Below are positions 7,937 through 15,849 of a DNA stretch of 64,000 nt, in pieces; position 1 is the stretch's first letter; every line of letters begins with the position of its first letter. Both the position numbers and the translations under genes were made by a program. Under the pieces are notes generated by a model, which saw nothing but the letters and a program-made list of their open reading frames with translations, did no database searches and was not told the origin of the DNA. This DNA is from a virus: IMG/VR virus record IMGVR_UViG_3300028800_000001, positions 1 through 64,000 of that record; one strand, given 5' to 3'.

Positions 7937-7950
7937 AATGTCACCTCTTC

Positions 7951-8361
7951 TCAGTCATAGAGTCCCATCTCTTGTGAGATGGCAGCGATTTCAGCAAGAC
8001 CTGTTTCACGTTCCTGCGCACGCCGTTGCTGAAACACCAGAACATCTTCTAATAAGACGCGCCTGTGTGTGCCAACACGAATAAAGGGGATAACACCATT
8101 TTCTAACAGTTTCACTAAGTGCGGCCTGGACATACTTAAAAGATCTGCCACTTGTTGTGTGGTCATTTCCTTTTGTCCAGCGATAAGGGCAACGTAATGC
8201 CCACGCGCTAATTGATGTGCGGCTTCCGCAAGTAAAATGCGCAGTGAAATTGGCAGAGAAACGGTTTGTTCTCCTATTTGCATCTGCGCACTTTCTTGTT
8301 GAAGCAATTTGCGTATGCTCTTGAGCACTTCTTGATCTTGTGGGTCGCCTTGAACAATCAT
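7951..8361 (-). CDS. excisionase-type helix-turn-helix DNA-binding protein (136 aa)
   Basis: Residues ~63-115 hold a MerR/excisionase-like motif: MTTQQVADLLSMSRPHLVKLLE followed by a wing with RVGTHRRVLLEDVLVFQQ. The preceding ~60 residues resemble the helical lead-in of HTH antitoxins. Start chosen at ATG 8361 (AAAGGTG upstream), just inside the transcript from the 8390-8418 promoter. It could be a transcription factor, an antitoxin or a recombination directionality factor; no PIN-domain toxin is seen next to it. Confidence 0.85.
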   Translation of the reverse strand: MIVQGDPQDQEVLKSIRKLLQQESAQMQIGEQTVSLPISLRILLAEAAHQLARGHYVALIAGQKEMTTQQVADLLSMSRPHLVKLLENGVIPFIRVGTHRRVLLEDVLVFQQRRAQERETGLAEIAAISQEMGLYD

Positions 8362-8389
8362 ATAAGTACACCTTTCTTTTTCTACGAGA

Positions 8390-8418
8390 AGTATACTATA
8401 TAATCGAAACAAAAGCAA
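8390..8418 (-). promoter_or_regulatory. sigma70-type promoter without the conserved element
   Basis: -35 TTGCTT (8418-8413), 17-nt spacer, -10 TATACT (8395-8390). It drives the HTH gene at 8361. It lacks the TTTCTGAAAATA element, so this gene may be regulated differently from its neighbours. Confidence 0.8.
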
Positions 8419-8426
8419 TAAGCGAA

Positions 8427-9431
8427 CTATTCGCCACGTGCATGCCAGAGCGCCGGAATGGTTTCCTCTTCGCGCTGGTAATAATCATCGCTGTGTGTTG
8501 AAAAGACATTGAAGGTTTTGACAACTGAAAGGGCTCCCAACTCATCTGAAAGCAGGGAAAGCCAGAGGCCAAGATACCAGTCAGCTTCGGGAACCGCCTG
8601 ATTGCGCACAATGCAAAAGTCTTTTGTGTAGTTGCCGTTCTCGAAGACGCGTAAGCGACGCTCTCTGTTTTTACGCGGATAGTCACGACGCAAACGGTAC
8701 ACGCGTCCTTCAAAACTGTAGCTTGGTACATCTAAGAAGTGATTACGTTCTAGTTGGGCGTAGAGCTCTTCTCCCAGGAACATTTGCAGCGTCGCTTCAG
8801 CGCGCTGTTCTGGTCGCAGACCATCGCCAAGATCGGTCTTTTCCGTCATTCTGATAAATGAGGTGAGCCGTTTCTTCGCTTCTTTTGCGCTCTTTGGCAG
8901 CGTAAAGTGTTCTGGCTGTTGACCGGCCATTGGGAAGCCACCATAGCGTGCGATATCGGCTGCATGAGCGTACCCGCACCATCCAGCAATACGGTCGTAG
9001 ACGCGCTCTATATCGGGGCGTCGATTGGCAAAGCCAATAATACAGCGTGAGGTATCGCCAGTGCCAAGCGTGAGGATCGTCTCCACGAAGAGATAGGTAC
9101 TGCTCTTGAGTGACGCATTGCGACTGGTAATAGCCCAGTCTCCAGCGAGACCACCATGCCAGCGCTCATCCATTTTTTCAGTCACGCCGTGAGGGTCAAT
9201 GACTCTATCGGTGCCTAGACGGAGAAAGTCCTGATGTGTATGCGCACTCGCGTAAAATCGGGTATGAGGACAATTTCGCTCTTCATCGCCACGTTTGAAA
9301 ATCCAGGCCGGACAATCACAAGAAAGATCGCCTGTCGTATTTTCCAACAGGCGATACCAGGAGTCAGGTGAACTGGACGATTCAAAGATGGCGACTAAGC
9401 GATATGCCCCTGATTGCAAACTTGCAGGCAT
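8427..9431 (-). CDS. SWIM zinc-finger protein (334 aa)
   Basis: SWIM signature CDCPAWIFKRGDEERNCPH (about residues 38-56; CxC, about 13 residues, CxH), a zinc module that binds DNA or protein. The remaining ~270 residues contain a helical segment with KSAKEAKKRLTSFIRM and a second region around FEGRVYRLRRDYPRK; neither is recognised. Second SWIM protein of the window (see 54225-55163). ATG at 9431 with AGGAGACGCGTT upstream. Confidence 0.85.
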   Translation of the reverse strand: MPASLQSGAYRLVAIFESSSSPDSWYRLLENTTGDLSCDCPAWIFKRGDEERNCPHTRFYASAHTHQDFLRLGTDRVIDPHGVTEKMDERWHGGLAGDWAITSRNASLKSSTYLFVETILTLGTGDTSRCIIGFANRRPDIERVYDRIAGWCGYAHAADIARYGGFPMAGQQPEHFTLPKSAKEAKKRLTSFIRMTEKTDLGDGLRPEQRAEATLQMFLGEELYAQLERNHFLDVPSYSFEGRVYRLRRDYPRKNRERRLRVFENGNYTKDFCIVRNQAVPEADWYLGLWLSLLSDELGALSVVKTFNVFSTHSDDYYQREEETIPALWHARGE

Positions 9432-9443
9432 AACGCGTCTCCT

Positions 9444-9782
9444 TTAGCGACTTCCGCCAACGGTACGTGGAACAATAATTGTATGCGGTGCGGTGGTATC
9501 AAACTCACCTTTGTTGAGACGTTTGAGACCAACGGTCCCACCTTTTTCGGTGATTTCTTTGGCAGTGAAGACGGTGTTGCCGATGCTTTGGGCTTCGCTG
9601 ACCAAGCGCATTGCTTCACGCACCGCAGCCTGTCCTTCATCGTCAAGATAGTGCAGGGATTCGATGTCGTTAATCAGCGGATAGCTCAAACGCGTATCGC
9701 CAGACTTTCCAGTCACACGAAGTTCGGCAGTACCCAGGAGAATTCCCTCTGGAATAACTTTGTTTACTTTCTTACGTGGCAT
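9444..9782 (-). CDS. hypothetical protein (112 aa)
   Basis: Unrecognised. Begins MPRKKVNKVIPEGILLGTAE; the beta-rich C terminus ends TIIVPRTVGGSR. The leader has a 12-bp hairpin (9802-9835) just upstream of the ribosome site GAAAGGACAC. Confidence 0.8.
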   Translation of the reverse strand: MPRKKVNKVIPEGILLGTAELRVTGKSGDTRLSYPLINDIESLHYLDDEGQAAVREAMRLVSEAQSIGNTVFTAKEITEKGGTVGLKRLNKGEFDTTAPHTIIVPRTVGGSR

Positions 9783-9801
9783 TTCTTTGTGTCCTTTCGG
9801 G

Positions 9802-9835
9802 AAGAATAAGAAGTACTCTTTTCCTTCTTATTCTT
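9802..9835 (-). promoter_or_regulatory. perfect 12-bp inverted repeat in 5' leader
   Basis: AAGAATAAGAAG / CTTCTTATTCTT with a 10-nt loop, 20 nt before the start codon of 9444-9782. No U run follows on the minus strand, so it is not a minus-strand terminator. It may be an operator, an RNA stabiliser or a processing site; on the plus strand it would resemble a terminator. Confidence 0.6.
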
Positions 9836-9860
9836 TTTGTCTTCTGAAAAAGCAGTAGTT

Positions 9861-10232
9861 TTACTGGGTGTTTCGGAACATCAAGCTAACATTTTGACCA
9901 GGGAAGAGGGTGCAGCTCAGGATGCGTGTCATCCCAAAACTGGTTGTATGAGAAACAAAACCTCCATGCACGCCATGACGCACCTTGATGTCGCGTGCCT
10001 CTTTGGCGATTTGCATCGTACCAGCAAAATCAGCATAACTCTCTTTGCTGCTGTAGGCATCTGCGATGAGCGAGGAGATATTGTAGGGCTCACCATCAAC
10101 CTCAACAAACACCTGATACTCGGTGTCAAAGATGCCAAACTCGACGCGTTTTGCTCCCATCCGGTGATACGTCAAAACGGTCTTGGAAGTGATCATACAT
10201 TGAAGTTGTTCAAAAGCAGTAGTCGTAATCAT
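9861..10232 (-). CDS. hypothetical protein (123 aa)
   Basis: Unrecognised. Beta-rich middle (VEFGIFDTEYQVFVEVDGEPY) followed by a helical segment with SKESYADFAGTMQIAKEARD. AAGGAAAAGA precedes the ATG. Confidence 0.8.
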   Translation of the reverse strand: MITTTAFEQLQCMITSKTVLTYHRMGAKRVEFGIFDTEYQVFVEVDGEPYNISSLIADAYSSKESYADFAGTMQIAKEARDIKVRHGVHGGFVSHTTSFGMTRILSCTLFPGQNVSLMFRNTQ

Positions 10233-10242
10233 TCTTTTCCTT

Positions 10243-10494
10243 CTATTTGAGTTTCATAGCAACGGCAACGCCGTCAACAGCCCACTCAGGTAAGTGGGTA
10301 TATAAGTCTTGCAGGGTCACCATATCCGGTGTATTGACGACCTTGAGATGTTCAAAACAATGTGGACAAGGCTCTGCAAGATAATGGTGTACCGCAATAA
10401 TCGTGTCGATAACGCGATACAACTCTTCATTCGGACGTAAAAAGACAACGCCAATTGTACGGCACATTTCACATAACCAGACGTATTCTTGCAT
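10243..10494 (-). CDS. zinc-ribbon-like small protein (83 aa)
   Basis: CEMC at residues 8-11 and CPHC at 43-46 give a CxxC...CxxC pair typical of a zinc ribbon. The C terminus is hydrophobic (WAVDGVAVAMKLK). Ribosome site GGAGTTGT overlaps the upstream stop. Confidence 0.8.
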   Translation of the reverse strand: MQEYVWLCEMCRTIGVVFLRPNEELYRVIDTIIAVHHYLAEPCPHCFEHLKVVNTPDMVTLQDLYTHLPEWAVDGVAVAMKLK

Positions 10495-11184
10495 CTACAA
10501 CTCCCGCATCATAGTAAGAAGTGGCGCATATTCCACGTGCATGTATGCTATCTCTTCGCGAATTTGCATAAGCAAACTCTTGCGTGTCAAGCGGCCATGG
10601 AACTCCTTCTCAGGAGCTAATAGCGCCGCTTTCTCAGCGCTTTCTGCGCTATGGTGCATACCGCTGCCAAAGACCGCCTCTCCCGCTTCGTAGTGCGCTT
10701 CCGCGCTGGTATAGACGTAGGAACCATCATTTAAACGCACAATCCAGTGCCAGGAAGGTTCCTTTTCGGTAGCCTCAACTTCTGCCAGGATCGTGTCCAC
10801 GTCTTCCGCACTATACATGCGACCAATAGTATCCAGACAGGAGACCAGTGCATTATCAACAGCAATACGCTTTGCACCGGTTTTGAGCAGGGCAATCTCC
10901 AACTGCAAGGCTTCAACTTCACGCTTATGACGAGAATCATATTCCAAGATTGCGAAGATGTTCTCTGTCATGGCCTTGGAGGCCGCACGTGAGTCTTCGA
11001 TTTGCACGCCCAGATGCTTACTGTTCATGTCGCGCACCACGTGCTCTACTAGGTACCAAAGCGCATTTTCGATATAGCCAGGAAGTTCAAAGTAGGTTGG
11101 CTGATAGGTCTCGATATATTGCATGATTTGCGCCTTCATGCGCAAGACATTGTCTTGATACGGTGAGAGCAAATCGTCTTCCAT
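10495..11184 (-). CDS. hypothetical protein (229 aa)
   Basis: Unrecognised, mostly helical with a long central amphipathic stretch (REVEALQLEIALLKTGAKRI). A segment WHWIVRLNDGSYVYTSAEAHYEAGEA suggests a small beta domain. Start chosen at ATG 11184 with AAGGAGAACACG upstream. Confidence 0.8.
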   Translation of the reverse strand: MEDDLLSPYQDNVLRMKAQIMQYIETYQPTYFELPGYIENALWYLVEHVVRDMNSKHLGVQIEDSRAASKAMTENIFAILEYDSRHKREVEALQLEIALLKTGAKRIAVDNALVSCLDTIGRMYSAEDVDTILAEVEATEKEPSWHWIVRLNDGSYVYTSAEAHYEAGEAVFGSGMHHSAESAEKAALLAPEKEFHGRLTRKSLLMQIREEIAYMHVEYAPLLTMMREL

Positions 11185-11194
11185 CGTGTTCTCC

Positions 11195-11530
11195 TTACAT
11201 AGAAAGTATGCTGTAATCGTGCTGATCAAGCGCACGACCAATCAGCGCAATACGATAATTTGGCTGCTCTTGGAGCGTGAGCGCAATGTGACTTTCTTCC
11301 TGCATGGCGAAGATGCCATCGTAGTAGAGACTTCTTGCGTTTACTATAGCTTCAATCCATTCTAAGAGCTCGCGAGCCAGCGCAATATCTTCTGGTGACC
11401 ATCCAGCCACCGCTTCACTGCCGCTGGGCATTTCTTTGAGCTCTTCGTCAAACTGTGCCAACGTCAGGTGCATCGCCTCATCGAAACTGAGGGTCTGCCC
11501 CTGTTCTAAGAGTTGTGTACTTGGACTCAT
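11195..11530 (-). CDS. hypothetical acidic protein (111 aa)
   Basis: Unrecognised; helical and acidic. Coupled to the upstream gene by an ATGA overlap. AGGAGAACACG is shared with the downstream gene's ribosome site. Confidence 0.75.
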   Translation of the reverse strand: MSPSTQLLEQGQTLSFDEAMHLTLAQFDEELKEMPSGSEAVAGWSPEDIALARELLEWIEAIVNARSLYYDGIFAMQEESHIALTLQEQPNYRIALIGRALDQHDYSILSM

Positions 11531-11841
11531 TCAGCAAAGCTCCAGTCGTGCGTAAAGACAATATAAGCCACGAGCAGCTCCCAATAGACACTTTCCGTCC
11601 AATAGCGCCGCTCATAACGCATGCCGCCCCTATGGTGTTCTGAGAGCCATGTACGTAGCTCCAATACCTTCTCCCAGGCCACGCTCACGGCGTATTCCAG
11701 GCTGGTCTCTAAACAGGAAGAAATAGTGCAGAGCGCATCTTTATAGGCTTCATCGCGTATACTTCTTACTGGACTATTCATCTTCTCTTCTGCAATGAAG
11801 TGATAATACGCAATCACTTCCTCCAGACTGTCATAGTACAT
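11527..11841 (-). CDS. hypothetical protein (104 aa)
   Basis: Unrecognised, helical and Trp/Tyr-rich (RRYWTESVYWELLVAYIVF near the C terminus). Overlaps the 3' end of the thymidylate kinase gene by 11 nt. Confidence 0.75.
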   Translation of the reverse strand: MYYDSLEEVIAYYHFIAEEKMNSPVRSIRDEAYKDALCTISSCLETSLEYAVSVAWEKVLELRTWLSEHHRGGMRYERRYWTESVYWELLVAYIVFTHDWSFAE

Positions 11842-12445
11842 ATCCTTTTTCCTTTAGGTATGAATAAGCAATAACTATGATGATATCGTGCAAGTCTTCT
11901 CTTGAGCGCGTGGCGTCCAGCACAAGTAGTCGTTTTGGGTGCTCTTTGGCGTATTCAAGATAGAGTGCACGTGTTTTCTGGTGCACTTCTAGCTCTCTTG
12001 TTTCGAAGCGGTCACCACTGGTTGTGTAGCGTTTTGCCGGATCTAGATCAAGCAGAAACGTAAGATCGGGTCGGAGACCATCACTTGCGAGCAACGAGAG
12101 CGCTTCAGCAAGACCGGTTCCTATTTTCTGGCCCTGATACACCACACTTGAGTCATAAAAGCGATCTGTAATGACGTGTGTACCGTTTGCAAGCGCAGGT
12201 AAGATCACTTTTTCAACATGCTCTGCACGTGCGGCCTGAAACAAGAAGGACTCAGCCAGTGCCGCAGGCTCATGTGCTTCAAGTAGTACAGTGCGTAGCT
12301 TTTCGCCAAAGGGTGTGCCTCCTGGCTCACGGGTACACAGGCAAGAGAGATGCTGGTGGGTAAACCACGCTTCAAGCAGTGCCACCTGTGTACTCTTGCC
12401 GGTACCATCAATTCCCTCGAAAGAAAAGAATACTCCCCTTTTCAC
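11831..12445 (-). CDS. tmk: thymidylate kinase (dTMP kinase)
   Basis: Phosphorylates dTMP to dTDP. P-loop GIDGTGKS at residues 11-18, the TMP-binding REPGGTPFGE segment and the DR(Y/F) motif in ITDRFYDSSVVYQG are all present. At 204 aa it is of normal family length and looks intact. An ATG at 12451 is 1 nt after AAAGGAG, too close; GTG 12445 has correct spacing and gives MKRGVFFSFEGIDG. A nucleotide-metabolism gene among small unknown genes fits a large phage or megaplasmid that supplies its own dNTP synthesis. Confidence 0.95.
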   Translation of the reverse strand: MKRGVFFSFEGIDGTGKSTQVALLEAWFTHQHLSCLCTREPGGTPFGEKLRTVLLEAHEPAALAESFLFQAARAEHVEKVILPALANGTHVITDRFYDSSVVYQGQKIGTGLAEALSLLASDGLRPDLTFLLDLDPAKRYTTSGDRFETRELEVHQKTRALYLEYAKEHPKRLLVLDATRSREDLHDIIIVIAYSYLKEKGYVL

Positions 12446-12456
12446 AGTCATCTCCT

Positions 12457-12912
12457 TTAGCTATCAAACCAGACAACAAGCCGACAATAGCAGGGGCGCA
12501 CGATAGGATCGTAATAGGCGTCACGGCCTTCGTCTTCAAAAACCGAAGTATCAGGCGTAAAGTGCCCGTTGAGATAAAACATCATCAAGATGAGTAACTT
12601 CCAACCCTGCGGATACTCGATATCATTTTGCGTGGCGAGAATCTCTTTGAAACTAATCCAGGTAGGATCATCTCCAATTTCACGTTTGGCGTAGTCTCCA
12701 TGTTCGTAGCGAAAGAGAGAAATGTCTGCGTCATCAGGAATGCCACGGTCTGCCGCAACAGGCACATAGTGCTCATAGTTGCGCACACCAAAGAGCCGCG
12801 CAAACACATCATAGTTACGACCGGCAAGCGGTGAAATGTCCATGATTTTCTGCCAGCGTGTTGACCAGGGGTAGGGCACAATTTCAATGTGCCCATGAAT
12901 ATCAGTACCCAT
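12457..12912 (-). CDS. phage-conserved MGxDIHxxIE family protein (151 aa)
   Basis: Starts MGTDIHGHIEIVPYPW and has NYDVFARLFGVRNYE about residue 35, a pattern I know from uncharacterised proteins of actinophages and other large phages. A second copy sits at 56721-57224. Function unknown; the conserved N-terminal DIHxxIE could bind metal. Confidence 0.85.
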   Translation of the reverse strand: MGTDIHGHIEIVPYPWSTRWQKIMDISPLAGRNYDVFARLFGVRNYEHYVPVAADRGIPDDADISLFRYEHGDYAKREIGDDPTWISFKEILATQNDIEYPQGWKLLILMMFYLNGHFTPDTSVFEDEGRDAYYDPIVRPCYCRLVVWFDS

Positions 12913-13177
12913 AGGTTGTACCCTCTCTGTTGAGCGGAGACAGCGTTGTTGTCCACTGCGGGTTGGTGAGGAAATTGTAGAGGTCTTGGTACTGTGGCTC
13001 TTCAGGGAAAGTTAGAAAGGGCTCCTTGCCACAACCAACGAACCAGACCGCGATAGCGTCTTTGATCTCGTCGTACTCTTCGTCCTCATCTTTTTGGTAG
13101 TGCACATCAAAGTGTGCGATCTGATGCGGCGCATAGCCTTCGCCGTTAAACAATAGAAAGAAATGCTGCGGGAGCAT
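12902..13177 (-). CDS. hypothetical protein (91 aa)
   Basis: Unrecognised. Start chosen at ATG 13177 (AAGGAGAAAAAACCT upstream); the longer frame to 13306 would overlap the upstream gene almost entirely. Acidic cluster KDEDEEYDEIKDA in the middle. Confidence 0.75.
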   Translation of the reverse strand: MLPQHFFLLFNGEGYAPHQIAHFDVHYQKDEDEEYDEIKDAIAVWFVGCGKEPFLTFPEEPQYQDLYNFLTNPQWTTTLSPLNREGTTYGY

Positions 13178-13376
13178 AGGTTTTTTCTCCTTGCTGTAGC
13201 TGTAGATAGATGGCGTATGCCACCTGATGAAAATCAGAGAGTGTTTTAGTGTACGCTTCCTGGGCAGTGACGCCAAGTGAAGATTTATAAAAGCGGTACA
13301 TACCAAGCACCGCTCGCTGCTGTAAATCGCTCAGGCCACAGGTAAGAATAATCGTATAAATCGTCGCTTCGTCCAT
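13146..13376 (-). CDS. hypothetical helical protein (76 aa)
   Basis: Unrecognised. Reads MDEATIYTIILTCGLSDLQQ at the N terminus. The C terminus overlaps the next gene by 32 nt. Confidence 0.7.
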   Translation of the reverse strand: MDEATIYTIILTCGLSDLQQRAVLGMYRFYKSSLGVTAQEAYTKTLSDFHQVAYAIYLQLQQGEKTYAPAAFLSIV

Positions 13377-13378
13377 TA

Positions 13379-13687
13379 CTAGAATTTTTTAACTACCTTT
13401 CCATGCTCGCCCAAACGCTTATAGAGCTCCATGTCGTAATCTTCTTCGCTGTGCTCTCTTTGTTCCACCATCGCAATTATTTTGGCCCATCCAGGTTGCG
13501 TGGGGATAGCGGTAAAAGAGAGCACACGCTTGATATAACAGGTGTGCTTGTTGACCATACCGGAGCCCCAGGCTTGTGTATAGGTGACCGTTGAGGTGTT
13601 CGGCAGGCTTCCCAGCCAGTGTGCTGCGACTTCTGCATTAAAATCACTGGAGACGAGACACACTATTTCGTATTCTTCTTCTGCCAT
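13379..13687 (-). CDS. hypothetical protein (102 aa)
   Basis: Unrecognised. Alternating beta pattern in the N-terminal half (YEIVCLVSSDFNAEV) and an acidic C-terminal helix. Overlaps the 3' end of 13663-14172. Confidence 0.75.
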   Translation of the reverse strand: MAEEEYEIVCLVSSDFNAEVAAHWLGSLPNTSTVTYTQAWGSGMVNKHTCYIKRVLSFTAIPTQPGWAKIIAMVEQREHSEEDYDMELYKRLGEHGKVVKKF

Positions 13688-14172
13688 AGTTTATTCTCTT
13701 TTCTTTGCATGTATAACTTGTATTCTGAAAGCAGCGCAAGCACTTCACGGTAAATGGGACTTATTTCTGCGCAATAGCGTAGCCAAAAGCGCAGCGTTTC
13801 CTCTGTTGTGTATTTCTCAAGCGCCTCCAAAATAGTTCTATAAATGCCCTGTTCAGGCGTACCATAGGTGTTCTTTATTTCCTCATAACCATACCAGACG
13901 ATGAGCCAGTGTTTAAAAACACTCCACTCCGGTAGCATCAAGCGGTACAACCATTGTGGAAGAAAGGGTGCATCACGGCGTACACTAGAAGGAATCTGCT
14001 CATAAAAATCAGCCAGGATTTCGTTTATCTCTTGGCGATTAAGTAGCCGATCATAGGGACGCCAGCCTTGCTGAGCATGATACTTCTGTACGGCGTATTC
14101 ATCCTCGCCTTTGGCTCTGATCAGAATATCTTCTTGGTAGCTATATAGCGCTTTGCGCATGTCTTCAAACAC
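13663..14172 (-). CDS. hypothetical protein (169 aa)
   Basis: Unrecognised, helical and rich in Tyr/Trp (LPQWLYRLMLPEWSVFKHW). GTG start at 14172 with AAGGAAACC upstream; an ATG four codons later is an alternative. Lysine-rich tail KENKLWQKKNTK. Confidence 0.75.
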   Translation of the reverse strand: MFEDMRKALYSYQEDILIRAKGEDEYAVQKYHAQQGWRPYDRLLNRQEINEILADFYEQIPSSVRRDAPFLPQWLYRLMLPEWSVFKHWLIVWYGYEEIKNTYGTPEQGIYRTILEALEKYTTEETLRFWLRYCAEISPIYREVLALLSEYKLYMQRKENKLWQKKNTK

Positions 14173-14563
14173 ACTCGGTTTCCTTTGCTGGCCGCGCTAC
14201 AATATGTGTGAGATGCAGCGTTGGGTGCTGTTTTTGAAATGCTCTTTTTGCAGCTTCTCTATTGGGAGCGCTGATAATTTCTGGCACAACCGCTTTGCCG
14301 CCTCGTTTGGCTTTGGCTTGCGCCAGACTCATACAGGCCCAACGCCGCTGACCATCAACGCCAATGTTGTCGAGCGCGTACAGACGGATTGCTCGGATCT
14401 GGCTGATCGTGAGATATTCGTCGTCGTAATACTTATCGCCAAGCGCCTTAAAACGCATGACGCGCCACTCGTCTTCAAAATCTTCGTAAAATTTGAGCCC
14501 CGCGTCGCTGTATGCGTCGTTGAGCTCTTTTTTAACTTGTTTGAGCAGATCCGCTTTTTTCAT
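14165..14563 (-). CDS. hypothetical protein (132 aa)
   Basis: Unrecognised. Helical N terminus (KKADLLKQVKKELNDAYSDA) and a basic middle with AQAKAKRGGKAVVP. A 1-nt shared base with the upstream gene's stop suggests coupling. Confidence 0.75.
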   Translation of the reverse strand: MKKADLLKQVKKELNDAYSDAGLKFYEDFEDEWRVMRFKALGDKYYDDEYLTISQIRAIRLYALDNIGVDGQRRWACMSLAQAKAKRGGKAVVPEIISAPNREAAKRAFQKQHPTLHLTHIVARPAKETECV

Positions 14564-14862
14564 TATTTTACGCCTGCAATCTTTTTGGCCTGCGCAAGAA
14601 GCAACTGAAGGTCGAGCATTGAAGCGGTCTTGCCTTCGATTTTTTCGCCCACCTTGAAGTCAATCCAGAGATTTGGGGTGGAACGTCCATATGGATCGTA
14701 ATCCATACCGATGTAGGTGATAGGACAGAAAACAACCGCGCCGTCAATCGTGCGTGCCAGCGTTAACTCTTTGCCGTCGCGCAGCATCAACGTAATTCCT
14801 AAATAGAATTTAATCATCGGATGATTTTTGGTAACTCTGCCGTCTCTCGTATAACCCTTCAT
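14563..14862 (-). CDS. hypothetical protein (99 aa), first gene of operon
   Basis: Unrecognised. Start at ATG 14862 with AAGGAGAAAAGCA, downstream of the promoter at 14904-14958. Contains GKELTLARTIDGAVVF and a helical C terminus. Confidence 0.8.
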   Translation of the reverse strand: MKGYTRDGRVTKNHPMIKFYLGITLMLRDGKELTLARTIDGAVVFCPITYIGMDYDPYGRSTPNLWIDFKVGEKIEGKTASMLDLQLLLAQAKKIAGVK

Positions 14863-14903
14863 TGCTTTTCTCCTTGAATTATTTTTTCTCTTCAACACTC
14901 CTA

Positions 14904-14958
14904 AGTATACGGCAGCTCTTACCAAAAGACAAGCGTTTCTTCTATGAATATTCAGAAA
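14904..14958 (-). promoter_or_regulatory. sigma70-type promoter with conserved upstream element
   Basis: -35 TTGTCT (14932-14927), 17-nt spacer, -10 TATACT (14909-14904). The upstream element reads TTTCTGAATATTCATAGAA, the variant with a palindromic core GAATATTC. Confidence 0.9.
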
Positions 14959-15061
14959 TAAAAAAGACAACGCGAAGACGGGAAGGAGGGAATGTGGAAT
15001 TAATTATTTTTTCGTGATGCGGGGGAAATTATTTTTTAAAATTAATTAATTATTTGGAGGC
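14959..15061. other. AT-rich intergenic segment
   Basis: About 100 nt without a gene. It holds two ATTATTTTTT tracts and AATTAATT repeats in partly inverted arrangement (14999-15054), around a short GC island (GTGATGCGGGGG). Very similar AT tracts form the perfect inverted repeat at 33659-33714. Could be a protein-binding or melting site; no function shown. Confidence 0.5.
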
Positions 15062-15090
15062 AAAAGAAAAACGGGTACATCCCGTTTTCC
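15062..15090 (-). terminator. rho-independent terminator
   Basis: AAAACGGG / CCCGTTTT stem with a 5-nt loop followed by TCTTTTG on the minus strand, directly after the stop of 15101-15490. Confidence 0.8.
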
Positions 15091-15100
15091 TGTGCTGTGA

Positions 15101-15490
15101 TTAGACAAACACTTGTGTGGTCGCATCCTTTGCGGTGATCGCAAGTGGATGATCCAATTGTGCTGCGGTTTCTTTTGTGGTAAGAGTGACAGGGCGTTTG
15201 AGGCGATCTAGCACGCGCTGTGCGCGACTGGTTCCGTTTACCCGATTGTAGTTGTCAGTCCGTACCCATTCGCCTTCGGAGAAGTCCAGGTACAACTTTC
15301 TGCCACACCATTCTCCAACGTACCCCTTGCCGGTTTGCAGCAAGTCTTTGGCCTGCTCAATCGACATTCGGTCGCACTCTTTGCAAAAGCGCTCATGGGG
15401 CGTCTTGCAATGATGCTCTGCGGCTTCAAACAAAGCGCTGAGAACCACCGCTTGCTTCATGAGGTCTTGTTCCACACGAATACTACTCAT
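15101..15490 (-). CDS. hypothetical protein with Cys/His cluster (129 aa)
   Basis: HHCKTPHERFCKECD near residues 27-41 supplies a possible zinc site; the C-terminal half is Thr-rich. Start chosen at ATG 15490 (AAGGAGCTTTTTTCT upstream). It has its own promoter (15587-15615) and terminator, so it is monocistronic. Confidence 0.75.
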   Translation of the reverse strand: MSSIRVEQDLMKQAVVLSALFEAAEHHCKTPHERFCKECDRMSIEQAKDLLQTGKGYVGEWCGRKLYLDFSEGEWVRTDNYNRVNGTSRAQRVLDRLKRPVTLTTKETAAQLDHPLAITAKDATTQVFV

Positions 15491-15586
15491 AGAAAAAAGC
15501 TCCTTAGATACCATAGAGGGTGCTCCCAGACTCATTCCAGGCGCACCCTTACAACGTTTGCCAAATTATTTATTACTTCTGCGTTA

Positions 15587-15615
15587 ATCATACCTTGTAT
15601 ATGGAAAAAAATCAA
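15587..15615 (-). promoter_or_regulatory. sigma70-type promoter
   Basis: -35 TTGATT (15615-15610), 17-nt spacer, -10 TATGAT (15592-15587). No TTTCTGAAAATA element. Drives 15490 leftward. Confidence 0.7.
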
Positions 15616-15623
15616 CCAACCAA

Positions 15624-15779
15624 CTAGTCAAACGGCATCGTTTCTTCAATTTTCTTCCAAAGCTTGAAGCGCTCTTGTTTTTCTTCCTGGTGTGCGCGGT
15701 CTCGATCTCGTTGTTCATGTACCTCAATCCAGATGGTTCCAAGAAAAAATAGAAAGCAAAGAATAATAAATGCGTACAG
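15624..15779 (-). CDS. single-pass membrane protein, probable CTG start (51 aa)
   Basis: The open frame begins after a TGA and contains no ATG, GTG or TTG at its 5' end. AGGAGG lies 9 nt before a CTG at 15779, which is the likely start. The product has a membrane segment (YAFIILCFLFFLGTIWI, residues 2-18), then a charged coiled tail rich in Arg/Glu/Lys. Codons are coherent to the TAG stop. Easily missed by gene finders. Confidence 0.6.
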   Translation of the reverse strand: MYAFIILCFLFFLGTIWIEVHEQRDRDRAHQEEKQERFKLWKKIEETMPFD

Positions 15780-15797
15780 GTGGAATTCCCTCCTCTC

Positions 15798-15822
15798 GTT
15801 TCAAGTTCCCAGTACTTGAAAC
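15798..15822. repeat. 9-bp inverted repeat
   Basis: GTTTCAAGT / ACTTGAAAC with a 7-nt loop, between the stop of 15850-16512 and the ribosome site of 15624-15779. No long U run; could separate or stabilise the two messages. Confidence 0.5.
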
Positions 15823-15849
15823 GAAGAAAGGTGGAAAAAAGTACCGTGC

